From Streptomyces sp. AC512_CC834 (lineage in GTDB: Bacteria; Actinomycetota; Actinomycetes; Streptomycetales; Streptomycetaceae), in contig NZ_JAGMUO010000065.1 of NCBI RefSeq assembly GCF_019049325.1, positions 682,001 through 746,000 on the forward strand: DNA of 64,000 nucleotides, in the 5' to 3' direction. Below the pieces are notes generated by a model that searched no databases, was not told the origin of the DNA, and saw only the letters and a program-made list of their open reading frames with translations. Within the stretch, counting starts at the first letter, position 1. Each line of letters starts with the position of its first letter. Positions 1 to 9,184 of the stretch are shown one piece after another. A program made the translations under genes and the position numbers.

Positions 1-636
1 GGCGCGGGGCGCCTTGACCGGATCGTCGCGGTGGGCGCGCACTGCGACGACATCGCCATCGGCGCCGGCGGCACGCTGCTGACGCTGTGCCTGGCGCGGC
101 CGGGTGTCCGCGTCGACGCGCTGGTGCTCTCGGGCGGTGGCGGCGAGCGGGAGCAGGAGGAGCGGGCCGCGCTCGCCGCCTTCTGCCCGGGCGCCGACCT
201 GCGCCTGACCGTGCACAAGCTGCCGGACGGGCGCCTGCCCGCGCACTGGGAGGAGGCCAAGTCCGCGGTCGAGGAGCTGCGTAGGCTCACCGAACCGGAT
301 CTCGTCCTGGCGCCGCGTACCGATGACGCGCACCAGGACCACCGCGGCCTGGCGAAGCTGATGACCACGGCGTTCCGCGACCATCTCGTGCTCCGCTACG
401 AGATCGTCAAGTGGGACGGGGATCTCGGGCGTCCGACGGCGTACCAGCCGCTGTCGCCAAAGATCGCCGAGCAGAAGGTACGGCTGCTGCAGGAGCACTA
501 CCCCTCGCAGCGGCACCGGCCCTGGTACGACCGGGAGGCCTTCCTCGGCCTGGCCCGGATCCGCGGCATCGAATGCCACGCGCGCTACGCCGAGGCGTTC
601 GCCGTCACCAAACTCACTCTCGACCTGGGGGAATGA
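1..636 (+). CDS. PIG-L family deacetylase (5' end outside window)
   Basis: Zn-dependent LmbE/PIG-L-type deacetylase, which removes acetyl groups from N-acetylated sugars or related small molecules. The frame is open from base 1, so the start lies upstream. The first metal motif reads AHCDD (His14 and Asp17 of the visible part), with Cys in place of the usual Pro of AHPDD. It is followed by GAGG, and a second metal-binding segment, DDAHQDHRG, lies near residue 105. About 211 residues are visible, close to the usual family length. It is the first visible gene of a glycan operon; the next gene begins 3 bp downstream. The substrate is probably an N-acetylated sugar intermediate, by inference from context only. 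Confidence 0.85.
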   Translation, partial: GAGRLDRIVAVGAHCDDIAIGAGGTLLTLCLARPGVRVDALVLSGGGGEREQEERAALAAFCPGADLRLTVHKLPDGRLPAHWEEAKSAVEELRRLTEPDLVLAPRTDDAHQDHRGLAKLMTTAFRDHLVLRYEIVKWDGDLGRPTAYQPLSPKIAEQKVRLLQEHYPSQRHRPWYDREAFLGLARIRGIECHARYAEAFAVTKLTLDLGE

Positions 637-639
637 ACC

Positions 640-1665
640 TTGCGCGTACTGCTGACCGGGCACCAGGGCTATCTGGGCACCGTGATGGCCCCGGTCCTCG
701 CGGCCGCCGGGCACGAGGTCGTCGGCCTGGACGCCGGCCTGTTCGCCGACTGCGTGCTCGGCCCGCCGCCCGCGGACCCTCCCGGGCGGCGGGTGGACCT
801 GCGGGACGTCACGGCCGAACACGTGGCCGGGGTGGACGCCGTCATCCACCTGGCCGCGCTGTCCAACGACCCGCTGGGATCGCTGGCACCGGAACTCACC
901 TACGACATCAACCACCACGCGTCCGTGCGCCTGGCCCGGCTGGCCCGCGACGCCGGGGTGCAGCGCTTCCTGTACGCGTCGACGTGCTCGGTCTACGGCG
1001 CCGCCGGCGGCGGCGACCTGGTGGGCGAGGACGCCCCGTTGCGCCCGGTGACGCCGTACGCGGAGTCCAAGGTGCGGGTGGAGGACGACCTGCACGCGCT
1101 GTCCGACGGTGACTTCAGCCCGGTGTACATGCGCAACGCCACCGCCTTCGGTCACTCCCCCAGGCTGCGCGCCGACATCGTGCTGAACAACCTGGTGGGC
1201 CACGCTCTGCTGTCCGGCGAGGTGCTTGTGCTCTCCGACGGCACCCCGTGGCGCCCGCTGGTGCACGCCGCCGACATCGCGCGGGCCTTCACGGCGGCGC
1301 TGACCGCGCCTCGGGAGGCGGTGCACGACCGGGCGTTCAACATCGGCAGCGAGGTCAACAACGTCACGGTCGCCGAGATCGCCGGGCAGGTCGCCGAGGC
1401 GGTGTCCGGCTCGAAGGTGGTGATCACCGGCGAGACCGGCGCCGATCCGCGCTCGTACCGGGTGGACTTCTCCCGGTTCCGCGACGCGATCGACGGCTTC
1501 GACTGCGAGTGGACGGTGAAGCAGGGCGCGCTCGAACTCGCCGACGCCTACCGGAAACACGGGCTGACCCGGGAGGACTTCGAGCGGCGCTTCACCCGCC
1601 TCGCCGTACTGCGCGCGGCCGCCGAGTCGGGCGCCGTCGACGACACCCTGCGGTGGCGCCGATGA
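640..1665 (+). CDS. NAD-dependent sugar nucleotide epimerase/dehydratase
   Basis: Extended short-chain dehydrogenase of the UDP-glucose 4-epimerase/dTDP-glucose dehydratase superfamily, 341 aa. The N-terminal Rossmann motif TGHQGYLG (G7xxG10xxG13) binds NAD, and the catalytic pair Tyr140/Lys144 lies in PYAESK, with a Ser/Thr segment (STCSVYG) near 115. The TTG start at 640 was chosen because it gives the conserved MRVLLTG beginning and has GGGGGA about 8 bp upstream; no in-frame ATG fits. It probably makes or modifies the activated sugar handled by the operon. The exact reaction cannot be read from sequence. Confidence 0.88.
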   Translation: MRVLLTGHQGYLGTVMAPVLAAAGHEVVGLDAGLFADCVLGPPPADPPGRRVDLRDVTAEHVAGVDAVIHLAALSNDPLGSLAPELTYDINHHASVRLARLARDAGVQRFLYASTCSVYGAAGGGDLVGEDAPLRPVTPYAESKVRVEDDLHALSDGDFSPVYMRNATAFGHSPRLRADIVLNNLVGHALLSGEVLVLSDGTPWRPLVHAADIARAFTAALTAPREAVHDRAFNIGSEVNNVTVAEIAGQVAEAVSGSKVVITGETGADPRSYRVDFSRFRDAIDGFDCEWTVKQGALELADAYRKHGLTREDFERRFTRLAVLRAAAESGAVDDTLRWRR

Positions 1666-2936
1666 CCGAGGCGGGCGAGGAGATGTACGCGCTGGTGGAG
1701 CGGTTGTACCCGCTGTGCCGGAGCATCACCGGCGACGGTGTGCGCGCCACCCTGGAGATCGTCGACGAGTACGTCCCGCTGCAGGTGCACGAGGTGCCGA
1801 CCGGGACGCGGGTGCTCGACTGGACGGTGCCGCAGGAGTGGAACATCCGCGACGCGTACATCGCCGACGCCACCGGGAGGCGGGTCGTCGACTTCGCCGC
1901 GTCCAGCCTGCACGTGCTCGGCTACAGCGTGCCGGTGTCGGCGACCATGCCGCTGTCCGAACTGCGCGCGCACCTGCACACCCTGCCGGACCACCCGTCC
2001 TGGGTGCCGTACCGCACCAGCTACTACCGGCCGGACTGGGGGTTCTGCCTGGCCCAGGAGACCCTGGACGCGCTGCCGGACGGCGAGTACGAGGTGCGGA
2101 TCGACTCCACCCTCGCCGACGGCCATCTCACCTACGCCGAGCACGTGGTCCCCGGGCAGGTCCCCGACGAGGTGATCGTCTCCTGCCACGTCTGCCACCC
2201 GTCGCTGGCCAACGACAACCTGGCGGGCATCGCGGTGGCGGCGTTCCTGGCCCGGGCGCTGGCGGAGCTGACGCCGTACTACACCTACCGGTTCATTTTC
2301 GCGCCCGGCACCATCGGGGCGATCACGTGGCTGGCCCGCAACCGGGAGCGGGTCGAGCGGGTCAAGCACGGTCTCGTGCTGGCCTGCGCGGGCGACCCCG
2401 GACAACTGACGTACAAGCAGAGCAGGCGCGGCGACGCGGAGATCGACCGGGTGCTGCGGCATGTCCTGTCCGCGTCCGAACGCCCGCACCGGGTCTCCGA
2501 GTTCACGCCGTACGGCTACGACGAGCGGCAGTACTGCTCGCCCGGGTTCGACCTCGGCGTGGGCTCGCTCACCCGCACCCCCTACGCCGGCTATCCCGAG
2601 TACCACACCTCGGCGGACGACCTGGACCTCGTCTCCCCCGAGGCGATGGCGGACACGCTCGCCGTCTGCCGTGAGGCGTTCGCCCTCCTCGACCGCAACC
2701 GGCGCTACGTCAACCTCAGCCCCTTCGGCGAACCGCAGTTGGGCCGGCGCGGGTTGTACGACTCCCTCGGCGGCCGCAGCGACGCGAAGCAGGCCCAGTT
2801 GGCCATGCTGTGGGTGCTCAGCCTCTCCGAAGGCGGGCACAGTCTCCTGGACGTCGCCGAGCGCTCCGGGCTGCCGTTCGACGCCGTCGCCGCCGCGGCC
2901 GACGCCCTGCACGGCGCCGGGCTGATCAAGGCATGA
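1662..2936 (+). CDS. DUF4910 (M28-like) domain protein of a glycan cluster
   Basis: 424 aa protein with an aminopeptidase-like fold (DUF4910/DUF2172 family). The metal-binding-like segment SCHVCHPSLANDN (His176, His179, Asp185) resembles M28 zinc sites. The final 60 residues look like a winged helix (GLPFDAVAAAADALHGAG). The ATG overlaps the upstream stop by 4 bp. This family recurs in bacterial surface-polysaccharide and secondary-metabolite sugar clusters, but its reaction is unsettled. A hydrolase or amide-processing role on a glycan precursor is plausible; peptidase activity is not demonstrated by the sequence. Confidence 0.8.
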   Translation: MTEAGEEMYALVERLYPLCRSITGDGVRATLEIVDEYVPLQVHEVPTGTRVLDWTVPQEWNIRDAYIADATGRRVVDFAASSLHVLGYSVPVSATMPLSELRAHLHTLPDHPSWVPYRTSYYRPDWGFCLAQETLDALPDGEYEVRIDSTLADGHLTYAEHVVPGQVPDEVIVSCHVCHPSLANDNLAGIAVAAFLARALAELTPYYTYRFIFAPGTIGAITWLARNRERVERVKHGLVLACAGDPGQLTYKQSRRGDAEIDRVLRHVLSASERPHRVSEFTPYGYDERQYCSPGFDLGVGSLTRTPYAGYPEYHTSADDLDLVSPEAMADTLAVCREAFALLDRNRRYVNLSPFGEPQLGRRGLYDSLGGRSDAKQAQLAMLWVLSLSEGGHSLLDVAERSGLPFDAVAAAADALHGAGLIKA

Positions 2937-4249
2937 CGCCGATGACCACCGGGGAGGAGAAGAGGACGCCCGCGGCCGAGGCCGGTCGGGCCCCGCGGAC
3001 CGGCACGCGGGGCATGGTCGGCAGGCTGTCCTGGGGGCTGGCCGACCAGGCGGCGTCCAGCCTGTCCAACTTCGTGGTGGGCATCTACGTGGCCCGCGAG
3101 CTGGGGCTGACCGCGTTCGGCGTGTTCAGTCTGGCGTGGGTGACCTACGGCGTGGTGCTCAGCGTCTCGCGCGGGCTGGCCACCGACCCGCTCGTGGTGC
3201 GCTTCAGCGGCGTGCCGGAATCGGCCTGGCGCGGTGCGGTGGCCCGGTCCTCGGGCACCGCCCTCGACGTCGGCGCCGCCATCGGCGCGGCGTGTCTGGT
3301 GGCCGGCCTGATGGTCGGCGGCCGGGTGGGGCCCGCGTTCGCCTGCCTCGGCGTCATGCTGCCGGGGCTGCTGCTGCAGGACGCGTGGCGGTACGCGTTC
3401 TTCGCCGCCGGCGCCGGTCGCAAGGCGTTCGTCAACGACGTCGTGTGGGGCGTCGCGCTCGTCCCGGCCATGGTGGTGGCGGCCCACGTCGGCACCGTGT
3501 CCGCCTTCGTGCTCGCCTGGGGCGGGTCCGCCGCGGTGGCCGCGGCGTACGGCTGCCTCCAGTCCGGCATCCGCCCCCGGCCGGGGGGAGCGCGCGAGTG
3601 GCTTCGTCGGCAGCGCGACCTCGGCTACCGGTACCTGGTCGAGAACGTCGGCGTCAGCGGCGCGGGCCAACTGCGGGCGTACGGGCTCGGCGTGATCGTC
3701 GGGGTCGGCGCGGTCGGTGTGGTGCGGGGCGCCGAGCTTCTGATGGGTCCGTTCCTCGCCGTGCTGATGGGGCTGTCGCTGGTCACCGTCGCGGAGTCGG
3801 CGCGGGTGCTGCGGCAGGCCCCGCACCGGCTGGGCCGGTTCTGCCTCCTGCTCGGCGGCGGGCAGGCCGTCGCCGCGCTGCTCTGGGGCGCGACGCTGCT
3901 GCTGGTGCCCGACCAACTGGGCGAGTTGGTGCTCGGCGACGTCTGGAGCGGTGCGTCGGAGCTCATCGTGCCGGTCACGCTGAGCGTCGCGGGCGCCGGC
4001 ATCGGCACCGGCGCGGCGGCAGGGCTGCGCGCTCTCGCGGCGGCCCGGCGCAGCCTGCGCTGCCAGCTCTTCGCCTCCGTCTGCTACGTCGGCGGCGGGC
4101 TCGCCGGCGCGTTCTGGGGCGGCACGGTCGGCTCGGCCTGGGGCGCCGCCGCCGCGTCCCTGTGCGGCTCGGCCGCGTGGTGGCTGCACCTGCGGTCCGC
4201 CCTGCGCGAGCGCCACCACGAATCCATCCCCGAAGTGAGGAATCCATGA
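2933..4249 (+). CDS. Wzx-like polysaccharide flippase (multipass membrane protein)
   Basis: 438 aa hydrophobic protein with about 12 predicted membrane segments and a short charged N-terminus. Size and composition fit the MATE/oligosaccharide flippase superfamily (Wzx, MurJ-like), which moves lipid-linked glycans across the membrane. The ATG at 2933 overlaps the upstream stop by 4 bp; an in-frame ATG at 2942 is an alternative start. Translational coupling with a GT2 and a pyruvyl transferase supports export of an undecaprenyl-linked oligosaccharide. No signature motif fixes the substrate. Confidence 0.8.
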   Translation: MTPMTTGEEKRTPAAEAGRAPRTGTRGMVGRLSWGLADQAASSLSNFVVGIYVARELGLTAFGVFSLAWVTYGVVLSVSRGLATDPLVVRFSGVPESAWRGAVARSSGTALDVGAAIGAACLVAGLMVGGRVGPAFACLGVMLPGLLLQDAWRYAFFAAGAGRKAFVNDVVWGVALVPAMVVAAHVGTVSAFVLAWGGSAAVAAAYGCLQSGIRPRPGGAREWLRRQRDLGYRYLVENVGVSGAGQLRAYGLGVIVGVGAVGVVRGAELLMGPFLAVLMGLSLVTVAESARVLRQAPHRLGRFCLLLGGGQAVAALLWGATLLLVPDQLGELVLGDVWSGASELIVPVTLSVAGAGIGTGAAAGLRALAAARRSLRCQLFASVCYVGGGLAGAFWGGTVGSAWGAAAASLCGSAAWWLHLRSALRERHHESIPEVRNP

Positions 4250-5193
4250 CCCCCCACCCCCGGCTGAGCATCGGCCTGCCCGTCTACAACGGCGAGGAGT
4301 ACCTCGCCGAGGCGTTCGACGCCCTGCTCGGCCAGACCTACGAGGACTTCGAACTGGTCGTCTCCGACAACGCCTCGGCCGACGGGACCCAGGACATCTG
4401 CCGCCGCTACGCCGCGCGGGACTCGCGCGTCCGGTACATCCGGCTGCCCCGGAACATCGGCGCCGCGCCCAACCACAACTACGTCTTCACCGAGTGCCGC
4501 GGCGAGCTGTTCAAGTGGGCCTCGCACGACGACCTGTACGCCCGGGACCTGCTGCGGCGCTGCGTCGAGGCGCTGGACGAGCGTCCCGACGTGGTCCTCG
4601 CGCACTCCGGCCAGGCGGTCATCGACGGCGACGGCAAGGTGAAGGTCCCCTACGAGTACGGGCTGGCCACCGACTCGCCGCACGCGCCGAAGCGCTTCCG
4701 CAGCCTGCTGTTCGAGCCCGGGGGCGACGACTTCTACGGGGTGATGCGGGCCGACATGCTGCGCCGGGTCAAGCCGCACGACAGCTACCACCACGCGGAC
4801 CGCACGTTCGTCGCCGAGATCACCCTGCACGGGCCCTTCCACCAGGTGCCGGAGCTGCTGTACTTCCGCCGCGACCACCCCACCCGCGCCGAGCGGGCCA
4901 ACCCGTCCAAACGCGCCCGGTGCGTCAATCTGGACCCGCGCCGGGCGGGCCCGCTGCACCCGACGCCCCGGCTGCTCGCCGAGTACGTCTGGGGCTTCGC
5001 CGCCGCGATCGGGCGGGCGCCGTTGTCCTCGGCCGACCGGCGCGCGTGCCACCGCCATCTGGCCGCGTGGATGACCAGCCGGGTCAGGCCGGGCGCCGGC
5101 GAGCGGGTCGAGGACCGCGCCCCGGTCGACCCGGACCGGCTCACCGTCTCCGTCGACGCCCTCGTCGCCGGCCGTGAAGGGAAGAACGCATGA
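4246..5193 (+). CDS. family 2 glycosyltransferase
   Basis: 315 aa GT-A fold inverting glycosyltransferase. The N-terminus (LSIGLPVYNGEEYL) and VVSDNASADGT are typical GT2 nucleotide-sugar binding blocks. The metal-binding acidic motif is SHDDLY (Asp95/Asp96). It has no obvious transmembrane helix, so it is likely a cytoplasmic or membrane-associated enzyme adding a sugar to the lipid-linked intermediate exported by the neighbouring flippase. The ATG overlaps the flippase stop by 4 bp. Donor and acceptor are unknown. Confidence 0.9.
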   Translation: MTPHPRLSIGLPVYNGEEYLAEAFDALLGQTYEDFELVVSDNASADGTQDICRRYAARDSRVRYIRLPRNIGAAPNHNYVFTECRGELFKWASHDDLYARDLLRRCVEALDERPDVVLAHSGQAVIDGDGKVKVPYEYGLATDSPHAPKRFRSLLFEPGGDDFYGVMRADMLRRVKPHDSYHHADRTFVAEITLHGPFHQVPELLYFRRDHPTRAERANPSKRARCVNLDPRRAGPLHPTPRLLAEYVWGFAAAIGRAPLSSADRRACHRHLAAWMTSRVRPGAGERVEDRAPVDPDRLTVSVDALVAGREGKNA

Positions 5194-6434
5194 CGTCGGC
5201 GCACAAGACCCCGTTACGCATCGGGGTGTTCGGCCTGTTCGGCGCCGGCAACACCGGCAACGACGGGTCGCTCGAGGCCGTGCTCGACCACCTGCGCGCC
5301 GCGCACCCCGAGGCGGTGGTGGACGCGATGTGCGGCGGACCCGAGACGGTCGCGACCCGGTACGGGATCCCCACGACGCCGCTGAACTGGTACCGCGGGG
5401 AGTACCGCACCGCGTTGCGCGCCGGCGCGATCGCGGGCAAGGGCCTGGGCAAACTCGTCGACGCCGTCCGCACCGCCGCCTGGGTGCGCCGGCACGACGT
5501 GGTGATCGTGCCGGGCACGGGCGTCCTGGAGACCACGCTGCCACTGCGGCCGTGGGGCTTCCCGTACTCGCTGTTCCTGCTCTGCGCGAGCGGCCGCCTC
5601 CTCGGCACGCGGGTCGCGCTCGTCAGCGTCGGCGCCGGCCCGATCGGCAACCGGGCGACCCGGGTCCTGACGCGCTGGTCGACACGGCTGGCCGCGTACC
5701 GGTCGTACCGGGACACCCAGTCGCGCGACGCGATGCGGGCGATGGGGGTGGACACCGCACGGGACGAGGTCTACGCGGACCTCGTGTTCGCCCTGCCCGC
5801 ACCGTCGGCGAGCGAGCCCACGGGCACGCCGGGGCCGGTCTGCGTCGGCGTCATGGACTTCCACGGGAACAACGACGAACGCGCCCGGGCCGAGGAGATC
5901 CACCGCCGCTACCTGGACGGGACGACCCGGTTCGTGCGCGCGCTGGCCGAGGAGGGCAGGCCCGTCCGGCTGCTCACCGGCGACGAACTCGACCGGCCGG
6001 TGGCCGACGCGATCGTCGACGCGGTGGACTCGCCGCTGGTCACCGTCGCCGAGGCCGCCTCGCTGGCCGAACTGATGAAGGAGACGGCGTGCGCCGACGC
6101 CGTAGTGGCGACCCGGTACCACAACCTGGTGTGCGCGCTGAAGGTCGGGACACCGACGCTCGCGCTCAGCTATTCGGCGAAGAGCGACGCGCTCATGGCC
6201 GAGATGGGTCTTGCCGCGTACTGCCACTCGGCGCGCGAGGCCGACGCCGACCGGCTGCTGGAGCGGTTCCGGGCGCTGGAGCGGCAGTCGGCCCCTTTAC
6301 GCCGGACGCTCTCCGAGCGGAACCTGGCCGTCACCCGGTGCGTCGAACGCCAGTTCGCCGCCCTGGCCACGGCCCTGTTCCCGGCGACCGACCCGGACGG
6401 CACCCACGCACCCACCCGGCGGGAGACTCCATGA
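5190..6434 (+). CDS. polysaccharide pyruvyl transferase family protein
   Basis: 414 aa protein of the CsaB/WcaK family, which transfers pyruvate from phosphoenolpyruvate to sugar hydroxyls as a ketal. The N-terminal GLFGAGNTGNDG loop is characteristic, and a conserved C-terminal segment around TRYHNLVCALK (near residue 310) matches the family's second signature. The ATG overlaps the upstream stop by 4 bp. The gene predicts an acidic, pyruvylated surface glycan. Some family members have other transferase roles, so pyruvylation is a family-level inference. Confidence 0.88.
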   Translation: MTSAHKTPLRIGVFGLFGAGNTGNDGSLEAVLDHLRAAHPEAVVDAMCGGPETVATRYGIPTTPLNWYRGEYRTALRAGAIAGKGLGKLVDAVRTAAWVRRHDVVIVPGTGVLETTLPLRPWGFPYSLFLLCASGRLLGTRVALVSVGAGPIGNRATRVLTRWSTRLAAYRSYRDTQSRDAMRAMGVDTARDEVYADLVFALPAPSASEPTGTPGPVCVGVMDFHGNNDERARAEEIHRRYLDGTTRFVRALAEEGRPVRLLTGDELDRPVADAIVDAVDSPLVTVAEAASLAELMKETACADAVVATRYHNLVCALKVGTPTLALSYSAKSDALMAEMGLAAYCHSAREADADRLLERFRALERQSAPLRRTLSERNLAVTRCVERQFAALATALFPATDPDGTHAPTRRETP

Positions 6435-6982
6435 AAGTGACCGAAGTCCCGGAGATCTCCGGCGCGTACCTGTTCGAGCCGACTCCGTACTCTGACGAGC
6501 GCGGCTTCTTCTGCCGCACCTTCGACGCCGACGTGGTCCGCTCGGTGGGCCTCGACCCGGCCGCCTTCGTCCAGGACAGCCTCTCCCGCTCGGCCCGGGG
6601 CGTGCTGCGCGGCCTGCACCTGCGCTCCGGCGCCGGCGAGGCCAAGCTGGTGCGCTGCTCGTACGGCAAGGTCTTCGACGCGGTCGTGGACCTGCGGCCG
6701 CACTCGCCGACGTACCTGGGCCGGGGCTTGTTCGAACTGTCCGGCGAGACGCAGGCGACCCTGTACATCCCGGCGGGGTGCGCGCACGGCTTCCAGGCGC
6801 TGACGGACACCGCCGACACCTCGTACCGGATCGACCGCCCGCACGACCCGGCCGAGGACGTCACGATCGCCTTCGACGACCCGGACCTCGCCATCCCCTG
6901 GCCGCTGCCCGTCACGTCGGTGTCCCGGCGGGACCGGGAGGCGCCGAGCCTGGCCGAGGTCCTGAAGCACAAGGAGAGTTGA
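6431..6982 (+). CDS. RmlC-like dTDP-4-dehydrorhamnose 3,5-epimerase family protein
   Basis: 183 aa cupin of the RmlC/RfbC family, which epimerises dTDP-4-keto-6-deoxy sugars. The catalytic base sits in RGLHLR (His63), followed by IPAGCAHGF (His119), a Tyr at about 132 in the position of the RmlC acid, and the family ending FDDPDLAIPWP. Length is normal. The ATG overlaps the pyruvyl transferase stop by 4 bp. No RmlA, B or D partner is visible, so the product need not be L-rhamnose; a 3-epimerase for an amino-deoxy sugar is possible given the aminotransferase next door. Confidence 0.9.
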   Translation: MKVTEVPEISGAYLFEPTPYSDERGFFCRTFDADVVRSVGLDPAAFVQDSLSRSARGVLRGLHLRSGAGEAKLVRCSYGKVFDAVVDLRPHSPTYLGRGLFELSGETQATLYIPAGCAHGFQALTDTADTSYRIDRPHDPAEDVTIAFDDPDLAIPWPLPVTSVSRRDREAPSLAEVLKHKES

Positions 6983-6989
6983 GACCGCC

Positions 6990-8342
6990 ATGAACACGGA
7001 GGAGACCGAGGACACCGAGGACACCGGAGAGTTCGCTCTGCCCCGCTCCCGGGCGGCGAACGAGCGGCTGCACGCCCTGATCCCCGGCGGCGCGCACACC
7101 TACGCCAAGGGCGACGACCAGTACCCCGAGAACCTGGCCCCGGTCATCAGCCACGGCCGCGGTGCCCACGTCTGGGACGTGGACGGCAACCGCTACGTCG
7201 AGTACGGCTCCGGGCTGCGCTCGGTCAGCCTCGGCCACGCCCACCCGCGCGTGACCGAGGCGGTGCGCCGGGAACTCGACCGCGGCAGCAACTTCGTGCG
7301 GCCGTCCGTCGTGGAGCTCGAGGCCGCGGAACGCTTCCTGGCCACGGTGCCGACCGCCGAGATGGTGAAGTTCGCGAAGAACGGCTCCGACGCCACCACC
7401 GCCGCGGTGCGGCTCGCCCGCGCCGCCACCGGGCGCCCGCGGGTGGCCCTCTGCGCCGACCACCCCTTCTTCTCCGTGGACGACTGGTTCATCGGCACCA
7501 CGCCGATGTCCGCCGGTGTTCCGGCGGCGACCACCGAGCTGACCCTGTCCTTCCCGTACGGCGACCTGACCGCCACGGAGGAACTGCTCACCCGGTACGA
7601 GGGCGAGGTCGCCTGCCTGATCCTCGAACCCGCCGCCCACACCGAGCCGCCGCCCGGGTACCTCACGGGCCTGCGCGAGCTGGCCGACCGGCACGGCTGC
7701 GTCCTGGTCTTCGACGAGATGATCACCGGCTTCCGCTGGTCCGAGGCGGGCGCCCAGGGCCTGTACGGCGTCGTCCCCGACCTCTCCACGTTCGGCAAGG
7801 CGCTGGGCAACGGGTTCGCCGTCTCCGCGCTGGCCGGGCGCCGCGATCTGATGGAGCGGGGCGGGCTGCGTCACTCGGGCGAGCGGGTGTTCCTGCTGTC
7901 CACCACGCACGGTGCGGAGACGCATTCCCTGGCGGCCGCGATGGCCGTGCAGGCCCTCTACGTCGAAGAGGGCGTCACCGCGCGGCTGCACGCCCTCGGG
8001 GAGCGGTTGGCCGCCGGTGTCCGTGACGCCGCGGCCGGCATGGGCGTCGCCGACCACGTCGTCGTCCGGGGCCGGGCCAGCAACCTGGTCTTCGCCACCC
8101 TCGACGAGAACCGGCGGCCGTCGCAGCAGTACCGCACCCTCTTCCTGCGCCGGCTTCTCGCGGGCGGGGTGCTCGCCCCGTCGTTCGTGGTGAGCAGCGC
8201 GCTCAGCGACGCCGACATCGACCACACCGTCGACGTGGTGGCCCAGGCGTGTGCGGTGTACCGGAAGGCACTGGACGCCGGTGACCCCACGCCCTGGGTG
8301 GGCGGGCGGCCGGTGAAGCCGGTGTTCCGCCGCACGGCGTGA
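6990..8342 (+). CDS. PLP-dependent class III aminotransferase (GSA-type)
   Basis: 450 aa fold-type I aminotransferase resembling glutamate-1-semialdehyde aminomutase. The PLP lysine is Lys270 in STFGKALGNGF and the pyridine-N Asp is Asp242 in VFDEMITG. In this position it is unlikely to be the tetrapyrrole HemL and more likely aminates a keto-sugar or other precursor of the glycan. The start ATG lies 7 bp after the upstream stop with AAGGAGA as ribosome site. The first 14 residues are an acidic repeat (ETEDTEDTGE) encoded by a 9-bp direct repeat. It is the last gene of the operon; the next gene is convergent. Confidence 0.88.
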   Translation: MNTEETEDTEDTGEFALPRSRAANERLHALIPGGAHTYAKGDDQYPENLAPVISHGRGAHVWDVDGNRYVEYGSGLRSVSLGHAHPRVTEAVRRELDRGSNFVRPSVVELEAAERFLATVPTAEMVKFAKNGSDATTAAVRLARAATGRPRVALCADHPFFSVDDWFIGTTPMSAGVPAATTELTLSFPYGDLTATEELLTRYEGEVACLILEPAAHTEPPPGYLTGLRELADRHGCVLVFDEMITGFRWSEAGAQGLYGVVPDLSTFGKALGNGFAVSALAGRRDLMERGGLRHSGERVFLLSTTHGAETHSLAAAMAVQALYVEEGVTARLHALGERLAAGVRDAAAGMGVADHVVVRGRASNLVFATLDENRRPSQQYRTLFLRRLLAGGVLAPSFVVSSALSDADIDHTVDVVAQACAVYRKALDAGDPTPWVGGRPVKPVFRRTA

Positions 8343-8349
8343 CACGACG

Positions 8350-9087
8350 TCAGCGACGCTCCCGCTGACCGGTGCCGGCCGTCCGCCCGGTTGCCCGCTC
8401 GGCGCCCCGGTCGCGAATCCGGTCGGCGATCCGGTCGCCGATCCGGTCGACCAGCCGGGCGGTCACCGGTAGCACCGCCAGCGCGGTGCAGAATCCGCCG
8501 ACGGCGTCGGTCGGATAGTGCGCGTCCATGACGACCTGCGCCCACCCCATGGCTGCGCCGGCGACCAGCGCGGTGGTGAGCACCAGCAGCGTGCCGGCCG
8601 CCGCGCCGAGGCGGAGACGGCCGGCCACGAGCAGCGCCACCGCGAGGGCGATCGCGGTGAGGAAGGCGGTGTGCCCGCTCGGGTAGGACAGGTTCCCGTC
8701 GTGGATGGTGCGTCCCACCAGGGGCTTGAGGAGAGTCGTCGTCCCCACGGTGAGGCCGGCGCCGGCGACGACGAGTACCGCCCCGCGAGGACACCGGAGC
8801 AGCACGCAGCCCGTCACGAGGGCCCCGACGAGCAGCGCCGCTCCTAGGGGCTCCCCCAGGAAGTTCGTGGCCGTGGCGACGTGCCACCACTGCGTCCCCG
8901 GCGCCTCCACCGCCTCCCGGATCCGCGTGTCCATCGCGCCGGGCCCGCCGGCGCCGGCGTACCGGATCCCCAGCACGACGACCACCAGCGCGGCGAGGGC
9001 CGCGACCGGTTCGAGCCACCCGCGCAGCCGTGCGGGCAGCACCGCGCCACCCGCTCCCATGTGCCCCAAATCGCCTGCACCCCGCAT
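8350..9087 (-). CDS. PAP2 superfamily phosphatase (membrane)
   Basis: About 245 aa integral membrane phosphatase, PAP2 type, acting on lipid phosphates such as undecaprenyl diphosphate or phosphatidate. The motifs appear in order: the KPLVGR region, SYPSGHTAF with the catalytic-site PSGH, and MDAHYPTDAVGG carrying the nucleophile-assisting His and Asp. About six hydrophobic segments surround them. The ATG at 9087 was chosen; a second ATG at 9060 is also credible, and longer readings would run into the LacI remnant. It is convergent with the glycan operon, and recycling of the lipid carrier is a reasonable but unproven link. The low-complexity C-terminus (repeated IGDRIADR) is unusual. Confidence 0.82.
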   Translation of the reverse strand: MRGAGDLGHMGAGGAVLPARLRGWLEPVAALAALVVVVLGIRYAGAGGPGAMDTRIREAVEAPGTQWWHVATATNFLGEPLGAALLVGALVTGCVLLRCPRGAVLVVAGAGLTVGTTTLLKPLVGRTIHDGNLSYPSGHTAFLTAIALAVALLVAGRLRLGAAAGTLLVLTTALVAGAAMGWAQVVMDAHYPTDAVGGFCTALAVLPVTARLVDRIGDRIADRIRDRGAERATGRTAGTGQRERR

Positions 9088-9184
9088 GAGTAATCCGGCA
9101 CGAGGCGGGATCAGCCCCGTCGGCCGCCCCCGTCCACACCCCACCCCCGACGCTCCGGTGGACACCAGGAATTTTAGCGGGCGG

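Noticed and set aside
6990..8342. Aminotransferase considered as tetrapyrrole-pathway HemL
   Set aside because: It resembles the family, but it is embedded in a glycan operon with no other heme genes, so a sugar or precursor aminotransferase is more likely.
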